Shown piece after piece: positions 42,812 through 51,785 of a stretch of DNA of 64,000 bases (its first letter is position 1; every line of letters begins with the position of its first letter). The notes under the pieces were generated by a model, which worked only from the letters and a program-made list of their open reading frames with translations, was not told where the DNA came from and did not search any database. The stretch comes from an uncultured Lachnospiraceae bacterium (GTDB taxonomy: Bacteria > Bacillota > Clostridia > Lachnospirales > Lachnospiraceae). Made by a program: the position numbers and the translations under genes. Where the stretch lies: contig URUY01000001.1 of NCBI GenBank assembly GCA_900551115.1, positions 205,304 to 269,303 on the forward strand. The letters run 5' to 3'.

Positions 42812-43693
42812 TTATCTTCTTTTTCTAATGCTTCTAACCACAAAACCATCCGTACTTACCGCACCTTCACTGGCTGCAATTGCTGCTGCAATTACTGCTA
42901 TCAGTTCAAAATCATCTGTGCTTTCCGCATTTTCCTCTTTTTCAATAATCTGCGCAATCGTATTGTCAACGGCATTTTCTGTAATTGTTTTTACTTCTTC
43001 CTTTTTGTTCTTTTTGCTCAATTTTGCCTGTAATTTAGGAATACCGCCTAAAGCCCAGATAATCAGGCTGATTAAAATCAGTACAACGAACACAGTCCCC
43101 ATACCCATGAGGGTATCCATAGCTGCCTTCATCATCAGCTCCGATACAGACTGATTCAGGTTCAAGGTGCAGCCTTCCAAGGTAAGGAATACATCATTGG
43201 AATAAATAAGCTCAATCTCTGCGGTCCTTACATTGCCGTTTTTGTCCGTTACCGTACCTGTCACAGGAACCGTAACAACAATCTCGTCACCTGTCGCCTC
43301 ATACGTTGCTGTAAACCCGTTCGTTACATCAACATCTCCCAAAGAAGCATACGTACCATTGAAGGAAGCGATACCGTTTAATATCGCCTGTCCGTCTACG
43401 TCAATAGATTGGAAACTATAGCTTGCACCGTAACTTGAAAATACACGCAACGCATAACTGAATTCGCTTTCTGCCACAACTTCCAGTTCATGTACATCGT
43501 AAGTGTCCTGATACTGCGCTGCCAGGGCATCATCGAAAAAGCCCAGCATATAGGGAACCACAAAATCCGTGGAAATAGTCTTTGCCATTTCCGCTCTGTT
43601 CTGTACCAGTTCACTCAGCTCTTCTTTGCTTCCGCAGGCTGAAAGTCCCAAAACACAGGTGAGCATACATAACATTGTCAGTAATTTTTTCAT
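42812..43693 (-). CDS. OadG-like gamma subunit with lipoprotein-type N-terminal domain
   Basis: A 293-residue protein. It begins with a signal peptide and lipobox LSACG (about residues 16-20). Residues ~20-195 form an exported beta-rich domain with no motif I recognise (DEIVVTVPVTGTVTDKNGNV). Residues ~195-225 are a membrane helix (GTVFVVLILISLIIWALGGI), then a charged segment and the conserved OadG C-terminus (ELIAVIAAAIAASEGAVSTD ... VVRSIRKRR). Classical OadG is under 100 residues, so two-thirds of this protein is added on the outside. Similar long forms occur in Lachnospiraceae. It links beta subunit and carrier; the external domain's role is unknown. Confidence 0.85.
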   Translation of the reverse strand: MKKLLTMLCMLTCVLGLSACGSKEELSELVQNRAEMAKTISTDFVVPYMLGFFDDALAAQYQDTYDVHELEVVAESEFSYALRVFSSYGASYSFQSIDVDGQAILNGIASFNGTYASLGDVDVTNGFTATYEATGDEIVVTVPVTGTVTDKNGNVRTAEIELIYSNDVFLTLEGCTLNLNQSVSELMMKAAMDTLMGMGTVFVVLILISLIIWALGGIPKLQAKLSKKNKKEEVKTITENAVDNTIAQIIEKEENAESTDDFELIAVIAAAIAASEGAVSTDGFVVRSIRKRR

Positions 43694-43710
43694 ATTAAGT
43701 ATCTCCCTTT

Positions 43711-45141
43711 CTAAACTGTTCCATGCTTTTTGACCGGACGTTCCTCACATTTTGTGAATAACATCTCAAAAGCACCGATTACATATTTTCTGGTATCGGC
43801 TGCTTCTACTATCTGGTCAACATATCCTCTCCTTGCTGCGCTTGCCGCACTGGTCTGCAAAGCTGCATATTCAGCGGCTTTTTCCTTAATTACATCAGCG
43901 CCTTTTCCTTCATACATAATCTTAGCCGCAAGATTTGCATCCATGGAGCCAATTTCCGCATCCGGCCATGCAATCGTAATATCCGCACCGGTTGCTTTTG
44001 AGTTCATGGCAACATATGCGCTGCCGAAAGCCTTACCGATAATTACGTTTACCTTAGGAACAGTTGCATTTGCAAACGTATATGTAAGATGTGCTGCTGC
44101 AGATGCAATTTTCTTCTCACTGTATTCACATGCTTTGTAACCGGTTACATTTGTAAGCGTAAGAACCGGAATATCAAATGCATCACAGAAGTTCACAAAA
44201 TCTGCTGCCTTTTCACAACCTTCAGGAGACAATACTGCCTCATACTTTTCTGACACATTGCCTTCCTCATCCAGTTTCTCGCTTCTGTTGGCAACTGCAC
44301 CGATGGTTACACCGTCCAGTCTGATAAAGCCGGTAACCATATCCTTTGCATAATCTGCCTTCACTTCAACAAAATCATTATTATCAGCAAGAACAGAAAG
44401 TGCTACTGCCGTATCACCCTTGCAGCCTGCAATTTCAGCAGTCAGTCTGTTTAAATCATCCGTACACTCATCAAATGCAAGATTCTCTTCATTATTTGCA
44501 GGCAAAATAGAAACCAGCTTCCGCATCTGTGCGAGTACGTCTGCTTCTTCACCTGTAAAATCTACATTTCCGGCCTCTGCACTTTGGAATGCTGCAGATG
44601 CTGTATCACATTTTGCAGTTGTATTGCCTGCAAGGGCATTGGGGGAATTTACAAACAGCTTTGCGTTCTTTGTTTCCATGAACGTAAAGTCTGACATTGC
44701 TGCCATGATGGCAAGACCGCCGCCGCAGTTTCCGAATACTGCCGAAATCTGTGGAATAACCCCAGATGCGTCGGACATCTTTCTGTAGATAGTACCGAAT
44801 GCATCCAATGCATCGGTAGCTTCCTGTAATCTAAGTCCTGCTGAATCCAGAAGCCCGATAATGGGTGCCCCTGTTTTCATTGCCAAATCATAAAGATTAG
44901 CAATTTTTCTTGCATGCATTTCACCGACGGTTCCGTTTAATACGGATGCGTCCTGGCTGTATACATACACAAGATTGCCGCCTATTACTCCGTATCCGGT
45001 TATTACACCGTCAGAAGGAGTTTCTGTCTGTTTCAAATCAAAATCCGTTGCTCTGGCGGTAACCATTGCACCGATTTCAACGAAACTGTTGCCATCGAGT
45101 AAAGCATTGATTCTTTGACTCGCTTTTGAAGTACTACTCAT
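43711..45141 (-). CDS. Carboxyltransferase subunit, MmdA/12S-like
   Basis: A 476-residue crotonase-fold carboxyl transferase. Family regions include DGNSFVEIGAMVTARATDFD, GDGVITGYG-like SDGVITGYGVIGGNLVYVYS, GLLDSAGLRLQEATDALDAF and the C-terminal IGKAFGSAYVAMNSKATGAD with AWPDAEIGSMDANLAAKIMY. These match the alpha subunit of methylmalonyl-CoA decarboxylase and the transcarboxylase 12S subunit, though it is shorter than the usual ~510-520. The start at MSSTSKASQR has GGAGGG nine bases upstream. It is first in the cluster with OadG, carrier, OadB and OadA. The acyl-CoA substrate cannot be settled by eye. Confidence 0.85.
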   Translation of the reverse strand: MSSTSKASQRINALLDGNSFVEIGAMVTARATDFDLKQTETPSDGVITGYGVIGGNLVYVYSQDASVLNGTVGEMHARKIANLYDLAMKTGAPIIGLLDSAGLRLQEATDALDAFGTIYRKMSDASGVIPQISAVFGNCGGGLAIMAAMSDFTFMETKNAKLFVNSPNALAGNTTAKCDTASAAFQSAEAGNVDFTGEEADVLAQMRKLVSILPANNEENLAFDECTDDLNRLTAEIAGCKGDTAVALSVLADNNDFVEVKADYAKDMVTGFIRLDGVTIGAVANRSEKLDEEGNVSEKYEAVLSPEGCEKAADFVNFCDAFDIPVLTLTNVTGYKACEYSEKKIASAAAHLTYTFANATVPKVNVIIGKAFGSAYVAMNSKATGADITIAWPDAEIGSMDANLAAKIMYEGKGADVIKEKAAEYAALQTSAASAARRGYVDQIVEAADTRKYVIGAFEMLFTKCEERPVKKHGTV

Positions 45142-45250
45142 GTTTTTCAGCCCTCCATATATAATATAAATAAATAATAACAATTTAACAGGGGGTTTTC
45201 GCCTCATCCTTAAAGTAAACGCCTAGTGCCCCATGATTAATGTCTGTACC

Positions 45251-45256
45251 AGTATA
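45251..45256 (-). promoter_or_regulatory. Candidate extended -10 promoter of the decarboxylase operon
   Basis: The minus strand reads TGATATACT, an extended -10 (TGn plus TATACT), with no convincing -35 box, about 110 bases before the first gene. Confidence 0.45.
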
Positions 45257-45373
45257 TCACAAAAAGTACAATCAGACTAGCATTAATTTGCAGAATTTGA
45301 ACTCATTTTAAAATAATATTTGCGTAAATCGTACTTATCTTTATATTCTTAACGCAGTCTTAACGCAAAACAG

Positions 45374-45408
45374 CCCCGAAGCCCTTCCCAAAAAGGAATG
45401 CTTCGAGG
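45374..45408 (-). terminator. Terminator downstream of the PP2C gene
   Basis: The stem CCTCGAAGCATTCC/GGGAAGGGCTTCGGGG on the minus strand is followed by CTGTTTT. Confidence 0.75.
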
Positions 45409-45434
45409 CCATAGCTGACTGCCGAATCTTAATA

Positions 45435-46199
45435 TCATGTATGAATATATACTGCCGTAATATTATCGGTCTCCTGCCGGAGCTTGACCGTTTCTACAAG
45501 ACCTTTAAGGCTCGTTGTCATAGCCGCCTCATCTTTCACTACTGCAGGATTCAGCTGCGTAAATATCTCTTCCGGCGTAATAACATGCCTGAAGCCGTCA
45601 CTGCATAACAGATATCCTGCATTTTCAGCCAATATCCCATTTTGGCAGGTTGGCTCCATTTGAGGCGATGCACCGATACATTGCAGCAGCACATTTCGTC
45701 TTGGATCACTTTCGGCCTGTTCTTTCGTTATTCTGCCTGCTGCGATTTCTCTTGCCACCACTGTATCATCTACGGTAAGCTGCACCATCTGTTTTGTTAA
45801 TTCATAGATACGGCTGTCTCCCACATGAATGATATAGTATTCATTATGAAAAATAAGAAAAGCGGTTGCCGTAGTTCCTAATGAAAGATTGTTTTTCCGC
45901 CCATAATCCGCCAGCTTTATATTTTCATGCTTAAGCAGCTTCTTCCAGGAGCAAAACAGCTTTTCTTTAAAAAAGCCTTCCTGCAATAAACCGGGCAGTT
46001 CTTTGTCAAACCAATCGGAAAACGCGTACAACACCTGTGTGCTTGCAAGCTCTCCCTTGGAAAGACCTCCCATCCCGTCACAGACCACTGAAAAGAACGC
46101 ACTTCCCAAATCAGTTTCAGCCCCTTTCACAATAAAGCCATCCTGATTGGTCTGTTTCTTTATCCCCCTATCCGTGTAATAAGCAATCTTATATTTCAT
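45435..46199 (-). CDS. PP2C-family Ser/Thr protein phosphatase
   Basis: A cytoplasmic phosphatase of 254 residues. The metal and phosphate residues are present: YTDRGIKKQTNQDGF (motif 1), FSVVCDGMGGLSKGE (motif 2), YYIIHVGDSRIYELTK, LLCSDGFRHVITPEE and QETDNITAVYIHT (final Asp). I start at MKYKIAYYTDRG, five bases after GGAG; the open frame upstream has no start signal. It lies ~400 bases after the last gene of the Tad locus, where an FHA (phospho-threonine-binding) protein is encoded. No Ser/Thr kinase is in the window. Confidence 0.92.
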   Translation of the reverse strand: MKYKIAYYTDRGIKKQTNQDGFIVKGAETDLGSAFFSVVCDGMGGLSKGELASTQVLYAFSDWFDKELPGLLQEGFFKEKLFCSWKKLLKHENIKLADYGRKNNLSLGTTATAFLIFHNEYYIIHVGDSRIYELTKQMVQLTVDDTVVAREIAAGRITKEQAESDPRRNVLLQCIGASPQMEPTCQNGILAENAGYLLCSDGFRHVITPEEIFTQLNPAVVKDEAAMTTSLKGLVETVKLRQETDNITAVYIHT

Positions 46200-46595
46200 A
46201 CCCGCTCCGTTTTCCCATTCTTCTTCCGCATCCTTTTTGTCTGTTGCAACAGCCTCCCTACAGACTGCTGCAACAGACATATCTATTGTACACAATACAC
46301 CGTTTCCTGTTTCCGGGCCTTTGCGCCGTTCTGCTTTTTCCGTTGTCCCATGCCCCTAATCAACCTTTCGGAATTCCTATTCTCCTAACGCTACATATCC
46401 CTGTTCTTTTGAATCTGACTTGTTATATGTATGCATCAGTATATGGTTTTTTATACGGCGGCCCGGATTCCGCTGCAAGAAACGGAATATATATCTGTTG
46501 CTTCATATAATAAAGAAGCAACTGACGTACAATACAAAATTAATATACAAAACGTGTCAAATCTTAAATATAACTATTATATCTGACACAGATAT
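46200..46595 (-). promoter_or_regulatory. Non-coding gap upstream of PP2C with candidate promoter
   Basis: There is no credible gene. On the minus strand TTGACA (46555-46560) and TTGTAT (46532-46537) are 17 bp apart, and a hairpin GTTGCTTC/GAAGCAAC (46497-46522) follows. The PP2C gene therefore may have its own transcript with a leader over 300 nt. Confidence 0.45.
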
Positions 46596-47525
46596 CTACT
46601 GGACAATTACTTCGTAGTACTCTGCAACATCACTATAATATTCTTCTAATACAGTCTGTGCAACACTGCCTTCCTTCACGTAAATTTGAACCTTCCCTTC
46701 AAAGGAATGAAGACCGCTGTAAACAACATCCCCTTCTATTTGTGTAATGCTTGCCGGGAAACTAATACTTTCTAATGCCTCACAATCACCAAATGCCTCT
46801 TCATCTACCACTTCAACGCCTTCTTCTATTACTACCGTCTTTAGATTATCACAATCGCCAAATGCTTGATTGCCTAGTATCTTTACTGTTCCAGGAATTG
46901 TTACATTTTCCAACTGTGTAAGTGCAAAAGCCCCTCCGCTTACCTCTGTTACCAAAGGAGGAATCACAATTTCCTTTATATTTGTACAACAGAAAGCATC
47001 ACTTCCTATTGTTACCAACGTTTCGGGCAATTCCACACTTTCCACCGAACTTCTCCAAAAGGCTGCATATTCTATTGTCTGCAGATTCTTCCCCAAAGTT
47101 AATGCAGTTAGATTACCACAGCCCTCAAATGCCTGCTCTTTTACAGTTAATACACTATCCGGCAAGATTACTTCCGTAATAGTTTGCATACCCATAAAAG
47201 CTTTTTCCCCTATTGCCGTAACCGGCTTTCCCTCTATGCTGTCCGGCACATTAATAATATTTGCACTGCCGGTATAGCCTGTAATGGTAAGCTCTCCGTT
47301 TTCCTCTGCAAAGGTAAATTCCTCTGCCGCAGATACCTTTTCATCCGTCACAGCAGATGCTGACTCCGTTACTGCACTGTTGTTTTCTGTCTGCTCCTGT
47401 CCACCAGCTTCCGTATTTCCTCCTGTTGTCACATTTCCTGTATCAGCCTTACCACAAGCTGCCACAGTAAACATCATGGCTGCTGCACACAGCACTGCCA
47501 TTCCCTTTTTTACTTGCTTTTTCAT
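46596..47525 (-). CDS. Leucine-rich repeat (BspA-type) lipoprotein
   Basis: A 309-residue surface protein: a signal peptide with lipobox VAACG, a Thr/Glu-rich spacer, then from ~residue 75 about eight LRR_5 units of the Treponema pallidum/BspA kind (for example GMQTITEVILPDSVLTVKEQ, AFEGCGNLTALTLGKNLQTI, AFGDCDNLKTVVIEEGVEVV). Such repeats mediate adhesion in other bacteria. The start at MKKQVKKGMAV is six bases after AAGGAG. It follows the large TadG-like gene by 24 bases and so belongs to the Tad operon. Confidence 0.9.
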   Translation of the reverse strand: MKKQVKKGMAVLCAAAMMFTVAACGKADTGNVTTGGNTEAGGQEQTENNSAVTESASAVTDEKVSAAEEFTFAEENGELTITGYTGSANIINVPDSIEGKPVTAIGEKAFMGMQTITEVILPDSVLTVKEQAFEGCGNLTALTLGKNLQTIEYAAFWRSSVESVELPETLVTIGSDAFCCTNIKEIVIPPLVTEVSGGAFALTQLENVTIPGTVKILGNQAFGDCDNLKTVVIEEGVEVVDEEAFGDCEALESISFPASITQIEGDVVYSGLHSFEGKVQIYVKEGSVAQTVLEEYYSDVAEYYEVIVQ

Positions 47526-47549
47526 TTCAATCTCCTTTTTCATAATTAT

Positions 47550-50500
47550 TTAATACCCCTTAACCTGCTTTATCTCAAAGGTATTCCAGGCTTTAGTATC
47601 TAAAATACCACTGCCGCTCTGCCTCGCCCAGGGTGTTGCCAAAAATAACGGCTTTACCCGCATGTCAGCGCTTAATTCGTAATACGCTACTGCATTGCTC
47701 ATCAAAAAACTGCTGTTTCTAAGCTGCATATTACACTGTATAACATCCGCTGTCCTTAAATAAACGGACTGCTCATCTAAACATATGGCAATAAACAAAA
47801 ATAAAGATAAATAATCACTGTAAGAAAGTGTTAACTCATTGGTTGAACCTGTACTCGTCTTTTTTGTAAAACCTCCTGCAAGCTCGGTGGCACCCTCCGC
47901 TAATTCTTCCAGATTTAATACTAAAAACAAGTCCTTTTCTCCTTTTTTTGCAAACAACACCGGTAACCCTGCTTTGAGATAAGCTATATCTACTGCTGTT
48001 TCTGCCGCTGTCATACCTAAACATATAACAAGTTTTACTAACGATACAGGTATAATACCTGCCGTTGTCGCAGAAAGTGTACTCGCGGTAGCATTTACAA
48101 TTTTTTTATTCCAATACTCACTAAAAACCGGTCCAATGTTCATAGCATAACGAATCCCAAAAATCGTTCCATAGGCTGCCACTTTATTCTCTGTATTTTT
48201 TCCTCCGTATATGATATACTCCACTTCGTTACCAAATGCATAATTAAATTCAGCATTCCGCAGCTTATTGGTCAGAGACTTATTTGCTGTAAAAGTGGTA
48301 TCCGGATTTTTCCATATTTCTTCATACTTTGCATAGATATCTTTATAGCAAAGCGGAGATATATCTCCATCATTTGTCTGATAGATACTACCGTTCTCCA
48401 CCCCTTCTCTGGATAAAATATACTTGTTTTCCTTTACATAGGTATCATAGCTGAACATGTTCATGATGTAGGAAAGTGCATACAGATTATCCCTGCCGCT
48501 TGTAAGGATATTTACCAAATCCAGATTTCCAAACAGAGCAGTCGTGTCAGTCACGCCGTCTATATCCTCGTTACCTGACGTTCCCAGCGCACTGCCCCCG
48601 GCGCCTTCGGAGGGAAGCGGTTCACGTCCTTTGATTTCATTGGATGTGATATCGGAGTGGTCATCTTCTCCCTCGTTCTTTTTCTTTTCTTCCTCCATCT
48701 TATCCTTTAACTTGTCAAACACATTATCCGCTTTGTTTTTATCTTTCAGATTTTTTTCATCAAACTGCTTATGCAGCCATTCATAAAAGGCAGGCTTATT
48801 GATGGTAAAATCAGGATTGTTGTTATCCGTAATATTGTGGTAATTGGTATCCGCAGGCTTAACGAATACCAATGTAAAGGAGGCTTCCGCATAGTTCTCC
48901 AACGCTCCCCTGTCCACTACGATACTTGTATCCTGCACACCGGATTGTTTCTTCAGAGCTTTATACTCCTTGATATCTTTAATACATTTTCCGCCATAGG
49001 TAAAAGCATCGATAGAGTCGATATAAGTGCCAAGCAGAGCCCTGACATTATTTACCCGCTCCATACAGGCGGTTACCTCTGCCTCGTTTATCTTTACTCG
49101 AATTAGTGTTTTATCAACATCTGCTGCTTCTGCATTGGCTGTGTTTGTCTCCATGGCATCAATTTCTGTTAAATCGGTATTTACAATCTCACTTTCAGTC
49201 CTGTATACGGCGCTTCCCTGCGCCAATCCCTTCCACTCTCCATACTCCTCATCATACACCACTATATCATCATGGAGCTTTCCGAGTCCGTTGTATATAC
49301 CCTTAAGAATATCATCGCAGGCCTTAATTTCGCTGCGGTAGGCTTCAAGCTGTGCGGATATCTCAGCAAGCCGTTCCGTCACCTTACTGCTGTCCATCTT
49401 GCCGCTGTTAACTGCTTCCGTAGAGATTTCCTGCATCTTTTTTGATATGCTCCAAATCTCCAAAAAGCTTAACTGATTTTTCCTTACCTGTATCTCGCCA
49501 CTCTTAATCTGTTCATAGCTATCTTCTATGGTGCCGTACTCTTCTCCGGAGTCTTCATCCTTAACATCATAGGCTTCTTCTGTCACTTGCTCTTCGTGTT
49601 GTTCTTCCGCCTCATGTTCTTCTTCCTCTTCTTCCTCTTCTTCCTCTTCAGCCTCTTCTTCCTCTTCAGCCTCTTCCAGCCTGTCTCGGTTGGTATAACC
49701 GTTTTCCAAAGCTGCCCAGGCCTCCAGCATAGCATTAAGACAACTGATATAATCCGCATACTCCGCTGAAATACTGTCCTCCATCTGTATCCAGTACTGA
49801 ATCCCATAATAACTATCCTGATAGGTTTTAAAGGGAATTGTATTAAGTTTTGCCTGAAGCGCATCCTTTGCTGCATCGTATTCTGCAATTTTGTCCCGGC
49901 ACGTACCTATTAAATCAATTAAATCATCCGCATAAAAAACCTTTCCTCCCGTCGATACCGATGGACTTACTACCATAAGGCTTTCCACTGAACTGAATTT
50001 TCCTCGCCCTTCTCCATTATACAGATTCATAACCAAAAGCCTGTGCAGTTCTTTATATTCTGCTTCCAGGCTATCCAAACAGGCCTTAATCACAGCAAGG
50101 CGTTCTGCTGTCATCCCTTTGGAATCATACTCGTTAAAGTCTATGTAAATATCTCCGCAGCGCTTTAATAACTTGCTCTCCGCTTCATAATACTCCTGCT
50201 TTTCATCCTGTAATGCAGTCTCTACCGGTATGATTTTCTCCATCTCGCCTATCTGCTGCAGATTGCTTACAATACTTCTGCCTTCTGCCAGAAGCTCTAT
50301 GGGCGCGCGATATTTCATAAAATCTACAATATCACTCTTTATAATGGTAGCATTGGCCAGATTTGCCCCTTCCACAGGTGCAAACGAATAATTTCCCGCA
50401 ACTTCGATTTGCAGCAAATCCACAATGTCCGAATCTCCCTCGACAATTTCGCGCAGGCTCTCTGCCCACTTGGCTGCGTCAGTGGTACTGATGCCCTGCG

Positions 50501-50771
50501 ATACCATACAGGCCTCAAAATAGGTCTGCGAATTATCAAAAAATTCCTCCTCCGACTGGCTCGATGCTAAGATTCCATAGTAGTCATTCAGTTCTAAATC
50601 ATAATAACTCAACCCTGTGGTCAATGTCAAGTCAGAAGCGTAGTCTGCAAGACTTTTTGCTAATTTAATTCGGCTGGCATCCACAAACACACTACAGACC
50701 ACAATTACAGGCACCAATACTATAACAAGAAAAATGGATACCGAGCCACGGCATTTCTTAAAAATCCCCAT
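47550..50771 (-). CDS. Very large DUF5702/TadG-like protein
   Basis: A 1073-residue protein. It begins with a basic tip and one hydrophobic helix (GSVSIFLVIVLVPVIVVCSV) followed by DASRIKLAKSLADYASDLTL, the usual start of TadG/pilus-associated proteins. The next 700 residues are mostly helical with several coiled-coil stretches, broken near residues 370-400 by a long run of Glu (AEEEEEAEEEEEEEEEEEHE). A C-terminal region includes further hydrophobic segments (STLSATTAGIIPVSLVKLVI) and ends KAWNTFEIKQVKGY. Proteins of this kind are common at the end of Tad loci in Lachnospiraceae. Its role is unproven: a minor pilin tip, tether or chaperone. Confidence 0.8.
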   Translation of the reverse strand: MGIFKKCRGSVSIFLVIVLVPVIVVCSVFVDASRIKLAKSLADYASDLTLTTGLSYYDLELNDYYGILASSQSEEEFFDNSQTYFEACMVSQGISTTDAAKWAESLREIVEGDSDIVDLLQIEVAGNYSFAPVEGANLANATIIKSDIVDFMKYRAPIELLAEGRSIVSNLQQIGEMEKIIPVETALQDEKQEYYEAESKLLKRCGDIYIDFNEYDSKGMTAERLAVIKACLDSLEAEYKELHRLLVMNLYNGEGRGKFSSVESLMVVSPSVSTGGKVFYADDLIDLIGTCRDKIAEYDAAKDALQAKLNTIPFKTYQDSYYGIQYWIQMEDSISAEYADYISCLNAMLEAWAALENGYTNRDRLEEAEEEEEAEEEEEEEEEEEHEAEEQHEEQVTEEAYDVKDEDSGEEYGTIEDSYEQIKSGEIQVRKNQLSFLEIWSISKKMQEISTEAVNSGKMDSSKVTERLAEISAQLEAYRSEIKACDDILKGIYNGLGKLHDDIVVYDEEYGEWKGLAQGSAVYRTESEIVNTDLTEIDAMETNTANAEAADVDKTLIRVKINEAEVTACMERVNNVRALLGTYIDSIDAFTYGGKCIKDIKEYKALKKQSGVQDTSIVVDRGALENYAEASFTLVFVKPADTNYHNITDNNNPDFTINKPAFYEWLHKQFDEKNLKDKNKADNVFDKLKDKMEEEKKKNEGEDDHSDITSNEIKGREPLPSEGAGGSALGTSGNEDIDGVTDTTALFGNLDLVNILTSGRDNLYALSYIMNMFSYDTYVKENKYILSREGVENGSIYQTNDGDISPLCYKDIYAKYEEIWKNPDTTFTANKSLTNKLRNAEFNYAFGNEVEYIIYGGKNTENKVAAYGTIFGIRYAMNIGPVFSEYWNKKIVNATASTLSATTAGIIPVSLVKLVICLGMTAAETAVDIAYLKAGLPVLFAKKGEKDLFLVLNLEELAEGATELAGGFTKKTSTGSTNELTLSYSDYLSLFLFIAICLDEQSVYLRTADVIQCNMQLRNSSFLMSNAVAYYELSADMRVKPLFLATPWARQSGSGILDTKAWNTFEIKQVKGY

Positions 50772-50782
50772 ATTACTTTCCT

Positions 50783-51433
50783 CTATTCCTCTTTCTTTGG
50801 CGGATTAATAAAATCCTTCAGTTTTACAATAGCGTTCGTCAGAGTGTCAATTCCCTTCTGCCCGGTCTCGGAACGTTGTATGTAATCTATTACCATATCT
50901 GTATTGCGTATAAATTCTGCATTGTCCACAATGGGTACTTCTGCATGCGCTGTACTTTTTATGGAATAGTAATCTTCTGCAAACAAAAAACGTATGGGAA
51001 ACTGTAATATATACTCCACATCCACCTCATAGGTATGGTATATCACATAATTATTTACCCTCGAATTAATTGAAGTGACTCTTGGAAGCATTCCTGCAAA
51101 AAAACCTGTATTTTCAATTTCTGCCCGTAGCTTTTCTTCCCCGTTTATACAGTCTTCACCATTTACAAATACATTGAGATATCGATACGGCTGAATATCA
51201 ATACTTCCCACTGCAGGTACGCCTCCCGATTCCATTTGCTCTAACATGGTGTCTCCATAATAGGACGCGCCCATAAGCGCCACCCTGTTGACACTGCTTT
51301 CAATATTACTTTTTAAAAAGAACATATTTCCCATGTATATCAGAAAAAAGATTACAAAAAACACAATCGGATATACAAATGCCGCTTCAATTACCAAAAA
51401 ACCTGTTTCCCTTTTCTCCATTTTCTTTTTCAT
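50783..51433 (-). CDS. TadE-like minor pseudopilin
   Basis: A 216-residue protein with a type IV prepilin-like start: the basic leader KKMEKRETG, then FLVIEAAFVYPIVFFVIFFL. The cleavage glycine and the glutamate five residues on are in place. The exported remainder (RVTSINSRVNNYVIYHTYEV) is beta-rich. TadE/TadF proteins are minor components processed by the same peptidase as Flp. AAGGG lies shortly before the ATG. It is between Flp and the large TadG-like gene. Confidence 0.85.
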   Translation of the reverse strand: MKKKMEKRETGFLVIEAAFVYPIVFFVIFFLIYMGNMFFLKSNIESSVNRVALMGASYYGDTMLEQMESGGVPAVGSIDIQPYRYLNVFVNGEDCINGEEKLRAEIENTGFFAGMLPRVTSINSRVNNYVIYHTYEVDVEYILQFPIRFLFAEDYYSIKSTAHAEVPIVDNAEFIRNTDMVIDYIQRSETGQKGIDTLTNAIVKLKDFINPPKKEE

Positions 51434-51488
51434 TTACCCTTTCCGCAAGCAGTCCGGGGGAAGGGCACCCCCTTCCCCCTTCTGTCCT

Positions 51489-51707
51489 TTACTCCGGCTG
51501 CACTGCATTTGTTGCCTGCTCTGTAATCGTTGCAAATAAAGTTTTAAGTAATTTTATAATCTGATCTTTGAAAATAAGTGCTAAAGCTACCGCAATGCCA
51601 ATCAAAACGACAATTGTTACAATATTTACTTCTCCGTTTTCCTTTGTCAAAAAATCTCTTACCTTCGCCTTTGCCCGCAACGCCAACAATTCTAATGTCA
51701 ATACCAT
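51489..51707 (-). CDS. flp: Flp-type major pilin
   Basis: A 72-residue protein. A basic leader of ~26 residues ends KENG, followed by EVNIVTIVVLIGIAVALALI and a short tail (FKDQIIKLLKTLFATITEQA). This is the Flp1 layout seen in Clostridia: cleavage after Gly and a small, almost wholly hydrophobic subunit. The glutamate at +5, standard in type IV pilins, is not present. The start at MVLTLELL is eight bases after AGGAGG. It should be the most abundant product of the locus. Confidence 0.82.
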   Translation of the reverse strand: MVLTLELLALRAKAKVRDFLTKENGEVNIVTIVVLIGIAVALALIFKDQIIKLLKTLFATITEQATNAVQPE

Positions 51708-51785
51708 CCTTTTCACCTCCTTCATTTGTTTCCCGTATATTTGCCTTTTCTATATAGAATAGTTACTTCCGTAACCTTATACGGT

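Noticed and set aside
49583..49888. Open frames over the Glu-rich block (Lys/Arg-rich on one frame, Phe/Leu-rich on the other strand)
   Set aside because: They are shadows of the repetitive GAA/GAG codons in the TadG-like gene.
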